A stretch of DNA of 64,000 nucleotides from Kribbella capetownensis (GCF_004331485.1 NZ_SJKD01000001.1:186001-250000); one strand, 5' to 3'. Shown: positions 24,313 to 32,854, counted from the first letter of the stretch. A program made the numbers and translations. The notes: generated by a model not told the origin, from the letters alone.

Positions 24313-25955
24313 CCGCCCCACTGATGTTGCCAATGGCAACCGACATCGGGAACCCGACCGTCAACATCATCATCTTCGGTCTGTTCGTGCTGGCCACCCT
24401 CGCGATCGTGCTGCGGGCGTCACGGAACAACCGGACCGCGGCCGACTTCTACGCCGGCGGCCGGTCCTTCACCGGCCCGCAGAACGGCATCGCGATCGCC
24501 GGCGACTACCTGTCCGCCGCGTCCTTCCTCGGCATCGCGGGTGCGATCGCCCTGAACGGGTACGACGGCTTCCTCTACTCGATCGGCTTCCTGGTGGCAT
24601 GGCTTGTCGCCCTGCTGCTGGTCGCCGAACTGCTCCGGAACACCGGCCGATTCACGATGGCCGACGTACTGTCCTTCCGGCTCAAGCAGCGACCGGTCCG
24701 GATGGCCGCCGCGATCTCGACCCTCGGCGTCTGCTTCTTCTACCTGCTGGCGCAGATGGCCGGCGCCGGCGGTCTGGTCGCGCTGCTGCTCGGTGTCTCC
24801 GGCCGTACCGGCCAGAGCATTGTGATCGCCGTGGTCGGCGCGATCATGATCACCTACGTCCTGGTCGGCGGCATGAAGGGCACCACCTGGGTGCAGATCA
24901 TCAAGGCCGTCCTGCTGGTGATCGGCGCCGGCATCATGACGATCTGGGTGCTGGCGAAGTACTCGTTCAACCTGTCCGGTCTGCTCGGTGCGGCCGTCGA
25001 CAACAGCCCGGCGGCCGGCGAGAAGCTGCTCAACCCGGGTCTGCAGTACGGCGCAACGGGGATCAGCAAGCTGGACTTCATCTCACTGGCGCTGGCACTG
25101 GTGCTCGGCACCGCCGGCCTGCCGCACGTCCTGATGCGGTTCTACACGGTGCCGAACTCCAAGGAGGCCCGGCGCAGTGTCAGCTGGGCGATCTGGATCA
25201 TCGGCATCTTCTACCTGTTCACCCTGGTGCTCGGGTACGGCGCTGCCGCGATCGTCGGCCCGGACGCGATCAAGGCCGCGCCCGGCAAGGCGAACTCGGC
25301 CGCTCCACTGCTGGCGTTCGAGCTCGGCGGTGAGCTGCTCCTCGGCGTCATCTCCGCGGTCGCCTTCGCCACGATTCTGGCGGTCGTGGCCGGCCTGACG
25401 ATCACCGCGAGTACGTCGTTCGCGCACGACGTCTACGGCCAGATCATCAAGAAAGGCCAGATCAGCGGCGACGGTGAGGTCCGGGTGGCCCGGTACACCG
25501 CGGTCGTGATCGGCATCGTCGCGATCATCGGCGGCATCTTCGCCAACGGCCAGAACATCGCCTTCCTGGTGGCGCTCGCGTTCGCGGTCGCGGCCAGTGC
25601 GAACCTGCCGACGATCCTGTACTCGCTGTTCTGGCGGCGGTTCAACACTCGCGGCGCACTCTGGAGCATCTACGGCGGCCTCGGCTCGGCGATCATCCTG
25701 ATCGCGTTCAGCCCGGTCGTCTCCGGCAAGGTCGACGCGAAGACCGGCCAGAGTCTGTCGATGATCACCGACACCAGCATCGACTTCCACTGGTTCCCGC
25801 TGGACAACCCCGGCATCGTCTCGATCCCGCTGGCCTTCGTGCTCGGCTGGCTCGGCACGGTCACCAGCAAGGAGCCGGTCGACACCGACAAGTTCGCCGA
25901 GATGGAGGTCCGCTCCCTCACCGGCGCGGGCGCCGAGAAGGCGGTCCAGCACTGA
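24309..25955 (+). CDS. Cation/acetate-type symporter (SSS family), second of two
   Basis: This 548-residue sodium:solute symporter has about 13 helices and is closer to ActP than the first copy: FYAGGRSFTGPQNG, IAGDYLSAASFLGIAG, GTAGLPHVLMRFYTVP, and SFAHDVYGQIIKKG, a segment typical of ActP relatives. It should import acetate or a similar short-chain monocarboxylate with sodium or protons. It is coupled to the DUF485 gene by a GTGA overlap. Together with the LytS/LytTR pair and the first symporter it suggests a carboxylate-responsive uptake cluster, similar in logic to BtsSR-BtsT for pyruvate. A double hairpin follows at 25969-26066. Confidence 0.94.
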   Translation: MTAPLMLPMATDIGNPTVNIIIFGLFVLATLAIVLRASRNNRTAADFYAGGRSFTGPQNGIAIAGDYLSAASFLGIAGAIALNGYDGFLYSIGFLVAWLVALLLVAELLRNTGRFTMADVLSFRLKQRPVRMAAAISTLGVCFFYLLAQMAGAGGLVALLLGVSGRTGQSIVIAVVGAIMITYVLVGGMKGTTWVQIIKAVLLVIGAGIMTIWVLAKYSFNLSGLLGAAVDNSPAAGEKLLNPGLQYGATGISKLDFISLALALVLGTAGLPHVLMRFYTVPNSKEARRSVSWAIWIIGIFYLFTLVLGYGAAAIVGPDAIKAAPGKANSAAPLLAFELGGELLLGVISAVAFATILAVVAGLTITASTSFAHDVYGQIIKKGQISGDGEVRVARYTAVVIGIVAIIGGIFANGQNIAFLVALAFAVAASANLPTILYSLFWRRFNTRGALWSIYGGLGSAIILIAFSPVVSGKVDAKTGQSLSMITDTSIDFHWFPLDNPGIVSIPLAFVLGWLGTVTSKEPVDTDKFAEMEVRSLTGAGAEKAVQH

Positions 25956-25968
25956 GGTGACTCCAGAC

Positions 25969-26012
25969 CTGTCAGGCAGGCTCTGCGGACCGTACGCGAT
26001 CCTGCCTGGCAG
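25969..26012. terminator. First hairpin after the symporter gene
   Basis: CTGTCAGGCAGG (25969-25980) pairs with CCTGCCTGGCAG (26001-26012) through 12 bp with one G-T wobble and a 20-base loop. It starts 13 bp after the symporter stop. Confidence 0.55.
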
Positions 26013-26028
26013 CCCCACCTCCGCCCCT

Positions 26029-26066
26029 CGAGACGGACCCGGTACCCCCTGGCCGGGTCCGTCTCG
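26029..26066. terminator. Bidirectional hairpin terminator between convergent genes
   Basis: Perfect 14-bp inverted repeat, arms 26029-26042 and 26053-26066, with a 10-base loop. It lies 5 bp from the stop of the convergent CYTH-CHAD gene, so it can serve both operons. Confidence 0.75.
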
Positions 26067-26071
26067 CGTTG

Positions 26072-27562
26072 TCAGGACAGCTTGAGAGTGGGCCAGAGGG
26101 CGAGGAAGCTGTCGCGGGATCGGATGCCGCGGAGTTCTTCGGCGGCGTGCAGGCGGCCGAAGGTGAAGGCGTTCCCGCCGTCGAGGTGGACCTGGATCGC
26201 GAGCTGACGCAGCAGGTCCCGGGACACGACGCTGTCCTGGTGCTCGCCGAGGATCTCCTGGACCTCTTCGGCCCGAGCCGCCAGGTCGGACGCTTCGTCC
26301 CCGAGCACGGGTACGGCGGACTCCGCGGCGTACCGCAGCCGCTTGGCCGCCTTGCGGACCTCGTGCAGCTCGTGGTCCTGCTCGGCCGAGCTCTCCGCGT
26401 CCTGGGCGCGGCGGACCGCCTTCCGCATCCGCTTCCAGTCGTGGTGCAGCAGGTCGCCGATCTGCTTGGAAGCCTTCCGGTCTTTCCCGGCCAGCGGCGG
26501 CTCGGCGATCAGCTCGTCGAGCGTGTCGAGCAACTGGAAGTACCGCTCGCTCTCCAGCGCGGCCAGCGCGCCCGCCCGGCCCTCCTTGTACACGCCACGC
26601 AGATGATCGTCGATCCGGCCGCCGACCCTGCCCATCACCAGCTCGACGGGCTGCTCCGCCACTTCCGCAGCGAAGTGCTCGCGCTGCACCTCGGCGTCCC
26701 GAGCGACACCGAGCTCCCCGGCCAGCCACTTCAGCTCGGCCCGGATCTCGTCACCCACCTCGCGGTCCACCACGGGCCGGTACGTCGCCAGGGCGGATCG
26801 CAGTCGCCGGGTCGCCACCCTGAACTTGTGGATCGAGTCCGGGACATCACGCCGTACCTGCGGATCCCGGTCCCGGATCGCCTGCACCTGCTCACCGGCG
26901 TACGCGCGGAAGAGGTCCGACGTCCGCGGCTTGCTCGGCAGCTCCCAGCCGGTCGCGCTGGGAACACGGTCGCCGAGTGCCCGTGCGAGTTTGCTCGGTC
27001 CCGCCGCGGGCTCGGCTCCGGCCGACCGCAGCACGGGATCGACGGCTTCGAGGAGCTCACGCTCGCCGGCGACGAGCTCGACCTCCCACTCCCGCCACCT
27101 GTCCGGCTCGGCACCATCGACGGTCGCGGTGACGCGGTCGTCGGCCACCTCTGCGAGCACATTGCCGTCGCCGTCCAGCAGCTTGTGGACGACCCGGTGC
27201 GTCTGCAGCGTGACGACCGGGATCAGCTTGTGGTCCCGGACGTGTACCCGCACCGTGCGGACCAGCGCGATCGGAACGTCGCGCACCGACCGTCCGAGCG
27301 GGTGGTGGATCTCCAGCCGTTCGCCCGAGGCCTTCGGGAACTTGATGTGCCAGCCGTCGTCCTCGCCACCGGTCCGCCGTCTCAGCGTCACCTTGTTCGC
27401 GGCGAGGTCCAGCGCCTCGGTGTCGTAGTACACCGCCTCGAGGTCCAGCTCGACCGGCTGCGCCACACTCACGACCCCAGGCAGCTCGTGCAGCGCGGGC
27501 AGACCCGTGCTGTCGTCGACGTCGTACTTGGTCTCGATCTCGAGCTGCTCAGTCGGCGCCAT
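26072..27562 (-). CDS. CYTH and CHAD domain protein
   Basis: This is a 496-residue protein. The N-terminal CYTH domain (1-200) carries the ExExK signature EIETKY and the basic/acidic tunnel residues (KVTLRRRTGG, GWHIKFPK, EWEVELV) of triphosphate tunnel enzymes, which bind or hydrolyse inorganic triphosphate. The C-terminal CHAD domain (about 210-490) is helical, with conserved His/Arg motifs (VHKFRVATRRLRSAL-like, and LHEVRKAAKRLRYAAE) that bind polyphosphate. CYTH-CHAD fusions are common in actinobacteria and associate with polyphosphate metabolism. The gene stands alone, convergent with the symporter operon. Exact activity, hydrolase or polyphosphate-binding scaffold, is undetermined. Confidence 0.94.
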   Translation of the reverse strand: MAPTEQLEIETKYDVDDSTGLPALHELPGVVSVAQPVELDLEAVYYDTEALDLAANKVTLRRRTGGEDDGWHIKFPKASGERLEIHHPLGRSVRDVPIALVRTVRVHVRDHKLIPVVTLQTHRVVHKLLDGDGNVLAEVADDRVTATVDGAEPDRWREWEVELVAGERELLEAVDPVLRSAGAEPAAGPSKLARALGDRVPSATGWELPSKPRTSDLFRAYAGEQVQAIRDRDPQVRRDVPDSIHKFRVATRRLRSALATYRPVVDREVGDEIRAELKWLAGELGVARDAEVQREHFAAEVAEQPVELVMGRVGGRIDDHLRGVYKEGRAGALAALESERYFQLLDTLDELIAEPPLAGKDRKASKQIGDLLHHDWKRMRKAVRRAQDAESSAEQDHELHEVRKAAKRLRYAAESAVPVLGDEASDLAARAEEVQEILGEHQDSVVSRDLLRQLAIQVHLDGGNAFTFGRLHAAEELRGIRSRDSFLALWPTLKLS

Positions 27563-27593
27563 ACCTCTTGTTTACCAGGCGTTCACGAATTGG

Positions 27594-27737
27594 TCAGCCG
27601 AGTGCGCGCAAGTCGGCGACCAGCCGCTCCAGATCCCGATCCGGTACGCCGTTGGGTGAGGTGGTCCGCAGCTGCCGCCGCCGGTTGCGGTTGAGCCCCC
27701 AGCAGATCAGTACGACGAGAATCAGCAGAGCGATCAT
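27594..27737 (-). CDS. 47-residue single-helix membrane peptide coupled to methyltransferase
   Basis: A short gene whose ATG overlaps the stop of the methyltransferase (ATGA, 27734-27737). The product has one N-terminal helix (MIALLILVVLICWGLN), a basic patch RNRRRQLR and a polar tail ending LERLVADLRALG that could form an amphipathic helix. The tight overlap argues for real, coupled translation. No family is recognised. Short membrane peptides coupled to an upstream gene may anchor or regulate that protein; this is only a guess. Confidence 0.55.
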   Translation of the reverse strand: MIALLILVVLICWGLNRNRRRQLRTTSPNGVPDRDLERLVADLRALG

Positions 27738-28534
27738 GTCCCGCCCACCGCCTTGAAGAACGTGTAGTGGAAGGTGCCACCGGACTCCGCGGACTTCTCC
27801 AGGTCGCGGATGCCCTGCGCCCATTCGGCCGGTGTTCGCATCCCGGCGGCGAGGGCGCGTTCCCGGACCGACTCGACCATCGCGATGAACGTTTTCCGGG
27901 TGAAGCCGTCGACCAGGTGCGGCAGGGTCTCGTCGGCGTACACCGTGCACGGGTGCGCCCGGACGGCGGCGTACCCGGCGTCCTTGAGGAGCGGCTGCAA
28001 CCGCCGGCCGATGAGGGAGTCGCCGCCGGCCTCGGCCTGCAGATCGACGAGGCAGTCGACCACTGCCTGCGCCGCCGTACTGCGAGGGTGGAAGAACGCC
28101 GACTGGTGGTCGCCCTCGATCGCGGTGATCGTGCCGCCGGGTTTGATCAGGCGGCGCAACGCGACCAGAGCGGCGTGCGGGTCCGCGAGGTGTTCGAGCA
28201 CGAAGCAGACGAAGATGTGGTCGAAGGTCTCTTCCGGAAGGTCTCGGAGGTCGGCGTGCCGGAAGTCGACGCGGACCTCGGGGGCGACAGCGGCAACTCG
28301 GGCCTTGGCTCGGGCGAGCGACTCTTCGGAGATGTCGACCGAGACGAGGTCGATCCCCGGACTCCGGGTGACCAGCTGGACGGTCTGCGCGCCGACGCCG
28401 CAGCCGGCTTCGAGGACGCGGCTCCCGGGCGGGTACGTCGTCCCGCCGTGCAGGAGATCGGCGAGAGTTTGCGCCTGGTCGGTCAGCCGGCGGGTCTCGG
28501 CCGGGGTGTAGCCGTGCACGTAGTCAGTTCCCAT
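27734..28534 (-). CDS. Class I SAM-dependent methyltransferase
   Basis: This 266-residue cytoplasmic methyltransferase has the SAM-binding motif I VLEAGCGVGAQT, acidic motif II end LVSVDISEES, motif III RHADLRDLP and the post-motif FDHIFVCFVLEHL, typical of UbiE-like enzymes. The N-terminus YVHGYTPAETRRLTDQA recalls small-molecule methyltransferases that start with a YSxRExxRL-like motif. GGAGGT lies immediately before the ATG at 28534, spacing that is too short for normal initiation, so the start is not settled. It diverges from the MocR regulator with only 28 bp between starts, so that regulator probably controls it. Substrate unknown. Confidence 0.88.
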   Translation of the reverse strand: MGTDYVHGYTPAETRRLTDQAQTLADLLHGGTTYPPGSRVLEAGCGVGAQTVQLVTRSPGIDLVSVDISEESLARAKARVAAVAPEVRVDFRHADLRDLPEETFDHIFVCFVLEHLADPHAALVALRRLIKPGGTITAIEGDHQSAFFHPRSTAAQAVVDCLVDLQAEAGGDSLIGRRLQPLLKDAGYAAVRAHPCTVYADETLPHLVDGFTRKTFIAMVESVRERALAAGMRTPAEWAQGIRDLEKSAESGGTFHYTFFKAVGGT

Positions 28535-28556
28535 ACCTCCAAAGTGCCGCCACAAT

Positions 28557-28599
28557 GGTCCAGTGAACAGGTCCAATCCGAGCCAAAGTGGTAGGTCCA
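28557..28599. promoter_or_regulatory. GGTCCA direct repeats, candidate MocR operator
   Basis: GGTCCA occurs at 28557-28562, 28570-28575 and 28594-28599 with period 13 then 24 bp, in direct orientation. MocR-type regulators such as PdxR and GabR often bind direct repeats near divergent promoters. Two copies lie inside the annotated start of the regulator, so either its true start is further right or the operator overlaps the coding region. Confidence 0.45.
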
Positions 28600-30041
28600 A
28601 AGGACTGCTCAACGCGGGCACAGACTTCCTGCAGCTGAACCCAGCGGACGCGCCGCCGGGCGGATTGTCGGACTGGCTCACCGAGAACCTGCGTGCCGCG
28701 ATCTCCGACGGTCGCCTCCCGATCGGCAGCCGCCTCCCCGCCACTCGCCTCCTCGCGGCCGAACTCCGCCTCTCCCGTGGCGTGGTCACCGAGGCCTATC
28801 AACGCCTCACCGAAGACGGCCACGTCGCCGGCCGCGGCCGAGCCGGCACCGTGGTCGTCGCCGTTCCGGTCGTCGCCGCGATGGGCGTTGCAGCGGGCGA
28901 GGTCACGCCGCCAACCGTCGTACCCGAGCCCGGCCTGGATGTGTTCGACAGTTTGCGGGCAGCTCCGGCTCGGATCGACCTCACGCCCGGTGTGCCTGAT
29001 CTCGCGGCCTTTCCGCGGGCGGCCTGGCTGCGGGCCGAGCGCGCGGTGCTCAGCGATCTCGAGTCGTCCGAGTTCGGGTACGGCGATCCGTCCGGTACGC
29101 CGGCGCTCCGTCGCGCGGTCGCGAACTGGCTGGCCCGCAACCGCGGGATCGCGGCGGATCCGGACGACCTGATCGTCGTCGCCGGGGTCTCGCAGGCGAT
29201 CGGGCTGGTTGCGCAGGTGCTGAAGGACCGCGGGATCCACGAGATCGCGGTGGAGGATCCGGGGTCGCTCGGCTCCCGGCAGCACCTCCAGAACTGGGGG
29301 ATGCGGACGCCGCCGATCCCGGTGGACGACGGTGGGCTGCGGGTCGAGCTGCTGCGGGAGTCGCGCGCTCGGGCGGTGATGGCGACTCCGGCGCACCATT
29401 TCCCGACGGGCGTCGTACTGGAAGGTGAGCGGCGGCGGGAGCTGATTCAGTGGGCCGCCGAGGGTGGGCTGATCATCGAGGACGACTACGACGCCGAGCA
29501 CCGGTACGACCGTCCGCCGGTTCCGGCGCTGCGCGCGATGCTGGCTGATCAGGTGATCTATGCGGGCAGCGTGTCGAAGCTGCTCGCGCCGTCGCTGCGG
29601 ATCGGGTGGATGCTGCCGCCGCCGCAGTACAAGGACGCGCTCATCGGTATGAAGCGGTTGGCCGACCTCGGGAACGCCGCGCTCCCGCAACTCACGCTCG
29701 CGCACCTGATGGAGTCAGGCGAGCTCGAACGCCAACTCCGGTTCCTGCGCCGCCGCCACCGGACCCGCCGCGACGCGATGGTCGATGCCATCAGCAACTA
29801 CTTGCCGACCGCGACCGTCCACGGCGCCGCGGCCGGGCTGCACCTCACCATCACCTTCGACGACACCCTGAACGACGTCGACCTGGCCGCCCGAGCGCTC
29901 CAGAAGGGCATCAAGACCCACCCACTCTCCTGGCACTGCCAACTCCCCCACGCCCCCGGCCTCGTCCTCGGCTACGCGGCCCGTACTCCCACCGAAATCA
30001 CCGAGGCCATCCGCACCATCGCCGAGGTCATGGGGAGCTAA
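28563..30041 (+). CDS. MocR/PdxR-family regulator (GntR helix-turn-helix fused to aminotransferase fold)
   Basis: This is a 492-residue protein. A GntR winged helix lies at about 35-105 (LSDWLTENLRAAISDGRLP; LPATRLLAAELRLSRGVV). It is followed by a class-I aminotransferase-like domain: GYGDPSGTPALRRAVANWL, a PAHHFPTG loop, DDYDAEHRYD and the PLP-binding Lys in AGSVSKLLAPSLRIGW. Such proteins use PLP and an amino compound as effectors rather than as substrates. The GTG start lacks a ribosome site and may be leaderless or wrong by up to about 20 codons. It diverges from the methyltransferase. A long inverted repeat spans its stop codon. Confidence 0.92.
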   Translation: MNRSNPSQSGRSKGLLNAGTDFLQLNPADAPPGGLSDWLTENLRAAISDGRLPIGSRLPATRLLAAELRLSRGVVTEAYQRLTEDGHVAGRGRAGTVVVAVPVVAAMGVAAGEVTPPTVVPEPGLDVFDSLRAAPARIDLTPGVPDLAAFPRAAWLRAERAVLSDLESSEFGYGDPSGTPALRRAVANWLARNRGIAADPDDLIVVAGVSQAIGLVAQVLKDRGIHEIAVEDPGSLGSRQHLQNWGMRTPPIPVDDGGLRVELLRESRARAVMATPAHHFPTGVVLEGERRRELIQWAAEGGLIIEDDYDAEHRYDRPPVPALRAMLADQVIYAGSVSKLLAPSLRIGWMLPPPQYKDALIGMKRLADLGNAALPQLTLAHLMESGELERQLRFLRRRHRTRRDAMVDAISNYLPTATVHGAAAGLHLTITFDDTLNDVDLAARALQKGIKTHPLSWHCQLPHAPGLVLGYAARTPTEITEAIRTIAEVMGS

Positions 30042-30131
30042 CGACAGGAGGTAGTCGGCTCCAGGACCGTAGAACGGGCAGCGCCCCCGCCTGAGGCATC
30101 CCGGATCGAGGGGATACCTCCTGTCGTTAGC
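30037..30131. repeat. Perfect 17-bp inverted repeat enclosing 61 bp, between convergent genes
   Basis: gctaacgacaggaggta (30037-30053) and its exact reverse complement (30115-30131) flank 61 bases. The left arm contains the MocR stop codon and the right arm ends 4 bp before the stop of the convergent lipoprotein gene. It may be a long-loop bidirectional terminator; a miniature mobile element is less likely, because no target duplication is visible and coding sequence enters the arm. Confidence 0.8.
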
Positions 30132-30135
30132 GCAC

Positions 30136-31110
30136 TCAGCGGGTGTAGAGCGGGGACATGGCGAGGGCGAACTTCGTCATCAGGTCGGGGTCGACCGCCC
30201 GGGCCGGTAGCGGGACCAGGTCGACCAGTTTGTCGTCGCCGACCCGGATGGTGGTGCGCCCGGTGGCGGTGTCGACGTACCCCTCGTCGCCGAGCGGGAT
30301 CGACTGCGAGGTCGCGGCCTTGCGGAGCGGCGCCATCAGGGCCTCCGCCTTCGGAGTACGCCGTACTGACGTCGAGACGACGCTGGCCGGGTTCACCCAG
30401 CCGCAGACGAGGTCGCCGAGGGCGGTTTCGCCATCGCGCCGGATCATCGCGGGAGCACCGAGCACCTTCTCCGCGGCCGACGTACCGCGCTCGCAGTCCG
30501 GGCGGCTGATCAGCGGCGCTGCCTCGGGCAATCCCGGCGCCTGCCGGGCCACTTCCTGGCCGAGGAGGACGTACTTCGCCAAGGTCGCCGACGGACCGCT
30601 GACCTTGTACAGCCGTCCGTCGAGCAGGAACACCACGAACGTGCTGGTGCCGAATCCGCCCTCACCCACGGCCGCGGGCTTGGCCGGCTGCCGCTTGGTC
30701 GCGGCGTACGCCCGCTGGGTCGCGGCCAGCGTCGCTTTTGTTGCTGGGAGCACCGAAATCCCGACCCGCAGCACCGGGCCACTCGGGCTGGTGCTCAGAC
30801 CAAGCTGACAGACGTCGTACGTCGGCAGGCCGAACTCGGCCGGGATCGCCTTCGGCTGGATCTGCACCACCGGGACCGCGAGCGTCGATTGCACGAGCGT
30901 TTGATCCATCCGCACGCACAACGTGTCCGCGACCTTGGAGGTGGCCGGTCCGCTCGGGGTCGCCGACGGTGTCTCCGAGGGCGTCCCGGTCGGTGGCGTG
31001 CTCACCGAGACCAGCGGCGGCACGTTCGGCGCCGTCTCCTGACCCGGTCCACCGCAACCGGCAAGAGCAGCCGCGGTCAGCCCGGCGATCACAACACGGC
31101 GGATACGCAT
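30136..31110 (-). CDS. Predicted lipoprotein of unknown function
   Basis: This 324-residue exported protein has a lipoprotein signal: MRIRRVVIAGLTAAALAGC, with Cys19 as the lipid-modified residue. A Pro/Thr/Ser linker follows (PPTGTPSETPSATPSG). The mature region may hold two similar halves of about 120 residues, each with a conserved cysteine pair (LCVRMD..YDVCQL and DCERG..LVCGWV), like DUF3558-type lipoproteins of actinobacteria. It lies 11 bp after the MFS transporter gene on the same strand, likely co-transcribed. Function unknown. Confidence 0.82.
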   Translation of the reverse strand: MRIRRVVIAGLTAAALAGCGGPGQETAPNVPPLVSVSTPPTGTPSETPSATPSGPATSKVADTLCVRMDQTLVQSTLAVPVVQIQPKAIPAEFGLPTYDVCQLGLSTSPSGPVLRVGISVLPATKATLAATQRAYAATKRQPAKPAAVGEGGFGTSTFVVFLLDGRLYKVSGPSATLAKYVLLGQEVARQAPGLPEAAPLISRPDCERGTSAAEKVLGAPAMIRRDGETALGDLVCGWVNPASVVSTSVRRTPKAEALMAPLRKAATSQSIPLGDEGYVDTATGRTTIRVGDDKLVDLVPLPARAVDPDLMTKFALAMSPLYTR

Positions 31111-31121
31111 GATGACCGAGC

Positions 31122-32414
31122 CTAACCGGCTGTGCGCAATTCCCTTTCGCGGACCGCGTGTTCGTCGGTGCGGGAGTCGTACTGCCAGAACTCGCGCAGC
31201 CAGACCGCGGTTCCGATCACGCCGGCGACGCAGAGGATGCCACCGCTGACGATCGCGGTCCGGACGCCGGTGAGGTCGGCGACGATGCCGGAGCGCGCCT
31301 GGCCGCCGAGTGGGCCGAGCGAGTAGCCGAGCATCTCGATCCCGGCCAGCCGGCCACGCATCTCGTCCGGGATCGTCTGGTTCCAGATCACCGACCTGAA
31401 CAGCACCGACACCATGTCCGCGGCACCCGCCACGGCGAAGAACGCGATCGCGAACCAGATGTCCGGCGCCAGGCCGGCGACACCCACCGCGGCACCCCAG
31501 GTCATGGTCGCGAGTACGACGGCCCGGCCCTGGTGATGGACGTGCTTCGCCCAGCCGCTGGTGAGGCTGGCGACCATCGCGCCGATCGCTTCAGCGCTGT
31601 ACAGGAGACCGAGCAGCTTCGGCTGCTGCAGGATCTCGGTGGCGAACGCCGGGAACAGCACGATCGGCATCGCCAGGAACATCCCGACCATGTCGACCAG
31701 GTACGTCGCGAGCAGGTCCTTGCGGCGAAACGCGTAAACGATCCCACCGCCGATCGCCCGCAGACTTGGCGGCGTGCTGTGCTCACTCGTCTTGTACGAA
31801 CGCAGGCGGAGGTAGAGCCCGGTGGCGACCACCAGCCCGGTGAGCTCGACCGCAAACGCCCAGGTCACGCCCACCGACCCGACCAGTACGCCGCCCAGGG
31901 CCGGCCCTGCGAGCTGCCCGATCTGCATGGTCAGAGAGCTCAGCGCGACCGCGGCCGGGATCTCGGCATGCTTGACCACCCGCGGGAGCAGTGCCTCGCG
32001 GCTGGGGCGCTGCAGCGACGAGGCGATCGCGTTCAGGCCACCGCAGACGTAGATGAGCCACACTCGCGGGCTGGCGAGCAGGGTGTTGCCGAGCAGGGCC
32101 GCGCAGATGAGGACCTGTGCGACCCCGGTGCCGACCAACAGCTTGCGGCGATCCACGTGGTCCGCGAGCGCACCGCCGTACAAGCCGAACACGACGAGTG
32201 GCGCGATCGTCACCAGTCCCATCGCACCGACGGCGAAGTTGGAGCCGGTGAGCTGGTACAGCTGGTAGGGCAGGGCGACGTACCCGACCATGCCGCCGAG
32301 GAAGAAGACGGAGCCCGAGACCACCAGGATGCGGAAATCGCGAGAGCCTCGCCAGGGCGTCAGATCGACGCGCAGCCGGCCCAGCCGCTCACGGACACTT
32401 GACGCCACCGGCAC
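31122..32414 (-). CDS. MFS transporter (enterobactin-exporter-like)
   Basis: This is a roughly 430-residue, 12-helix major facilitator of the MFS_3/EntS type. Motifs are FRILVVSGSVFFLGGMVGY, the A-motif loop GGALADHVDRRKLL, SSLQRPSREALLPRVV and the C-half IWNQTIPDEMRGRLAGIEML. The family exports siderophores, drugs or lipids. The start is uncertain: GTG at 32414 or 32408 both fit the family, and neither has a good ribosome site. The lipoprotein gene follows 11 bp downstream, so the pair forms a small operon. Substrate unknown. Confidence 0.9.
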   Translation of the reverse strand: MPVASSVRERLGRLRVDLTPWRGSRDFRILVVSGSVFFLGGMVGYVALPYQLYQLTGSNFAVGAMGLVTIAPLVVFGLYGGALADHVDRRKLLVGTGVAQVLICAALLGNTLLASPRVWLIYVCGGLNAIASSLQRPSREALLPRVVKHAEIPAAVALSSLTMQIGQLAGPALGGVLVGSVGVTWAFAVELTGLVVATGLYLRLRSYKTSEHSTPPSLRAIGGGIVYAFRRKDLLATYLVDMVGMFLAMPIVLFPAFATEILQQPKLLGLLYSAEAIGAMVASLTSGWAKHVHHQGRAVVLATMTWGAAVGVAGLAPDIWFAIAFFAVAGAADMVSVLFRSVIWNQTIPDEMRGRLAGIEMLGYSLGPLGGQARSGIVADLTGVRTAIVSGGILCVAGVIGTAVWLREFWQYDSRTDEHAVRERELRTAG

Positions 32415-32497
32415 ATAGTGACATCGGATCCCGACTCCGGCGAAAAGCTTTATCCATCCCTCGGGACCGATTGGTTGCCGTTGGCGTCGATCGCGTG

Positions 32498-32854
32498 TCA
32501 GGCCAGTGGAAGGTACGCGGTCAGGTCGGTGCGTTCGCCGCTGGCGCGGAGTTTGCCGGTGGCGCGGGCGTCGGTCCAGGTGATGCGGCCGAGGGCCAGC
32601 TCGATCCAGAGCTCCGGCGGGAGTTCGACCACCGCGCCGGGCGTGCCTCGGGTATGCCGGGGGCCTTCGATGCACTGCACCGCGCCGTACGGCGGGACGC
32701 GGACCTCGACCGCGTGACCGGGAGCCTTCGCGACCAGGCGTTTCAGCAGTTGCTTGGTGAGCAGCTTCAGGTCGGCGCGCTCCGCCGTACCGGCGTCGTA
32801 CCGTTGGAGTGCTTGCTGGAAGGCTTGGTCCAGCGCGGGGTCGAGCGTGTTCAC
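32498..32854 (-). CDS. SCP2-like sterol carrier family protein
   Basis: This 118-residue cytoplasmic protein contains the conserved block AVEVRVPPYGAVQCIEG followed by PRHTRGTP, WIELALGR and WTDAR, as in the small actinobacterial proteins annotated sterol carrier family. The SCP2 fold has a hydrophobic tunnel for lipids, but the role of these short proteins is not established. In other actinobacteria relatives often lie close to purF/purM; here it is about 26 kb away. The GTG start lies 83 bp from the divergent gene at 32938. Confidence 0.86.
   Translation of the reverse strand: MNTLDPALDQAFQQALQRYDAGTAERADLKLLTKQLLKRLVAKAPGHAVEVRVPPYGAVQCIEGPRHTRGTPGAVVELPPELWIELALGRITWTDARATGKLRASGERTDLTAYLPLA

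Noticed and set aside
30037..30131. Miniature transposable element
   Set aside because: No target-site duplication and one arm contains the end of a conserved gene; kept only as an inverted repeat.
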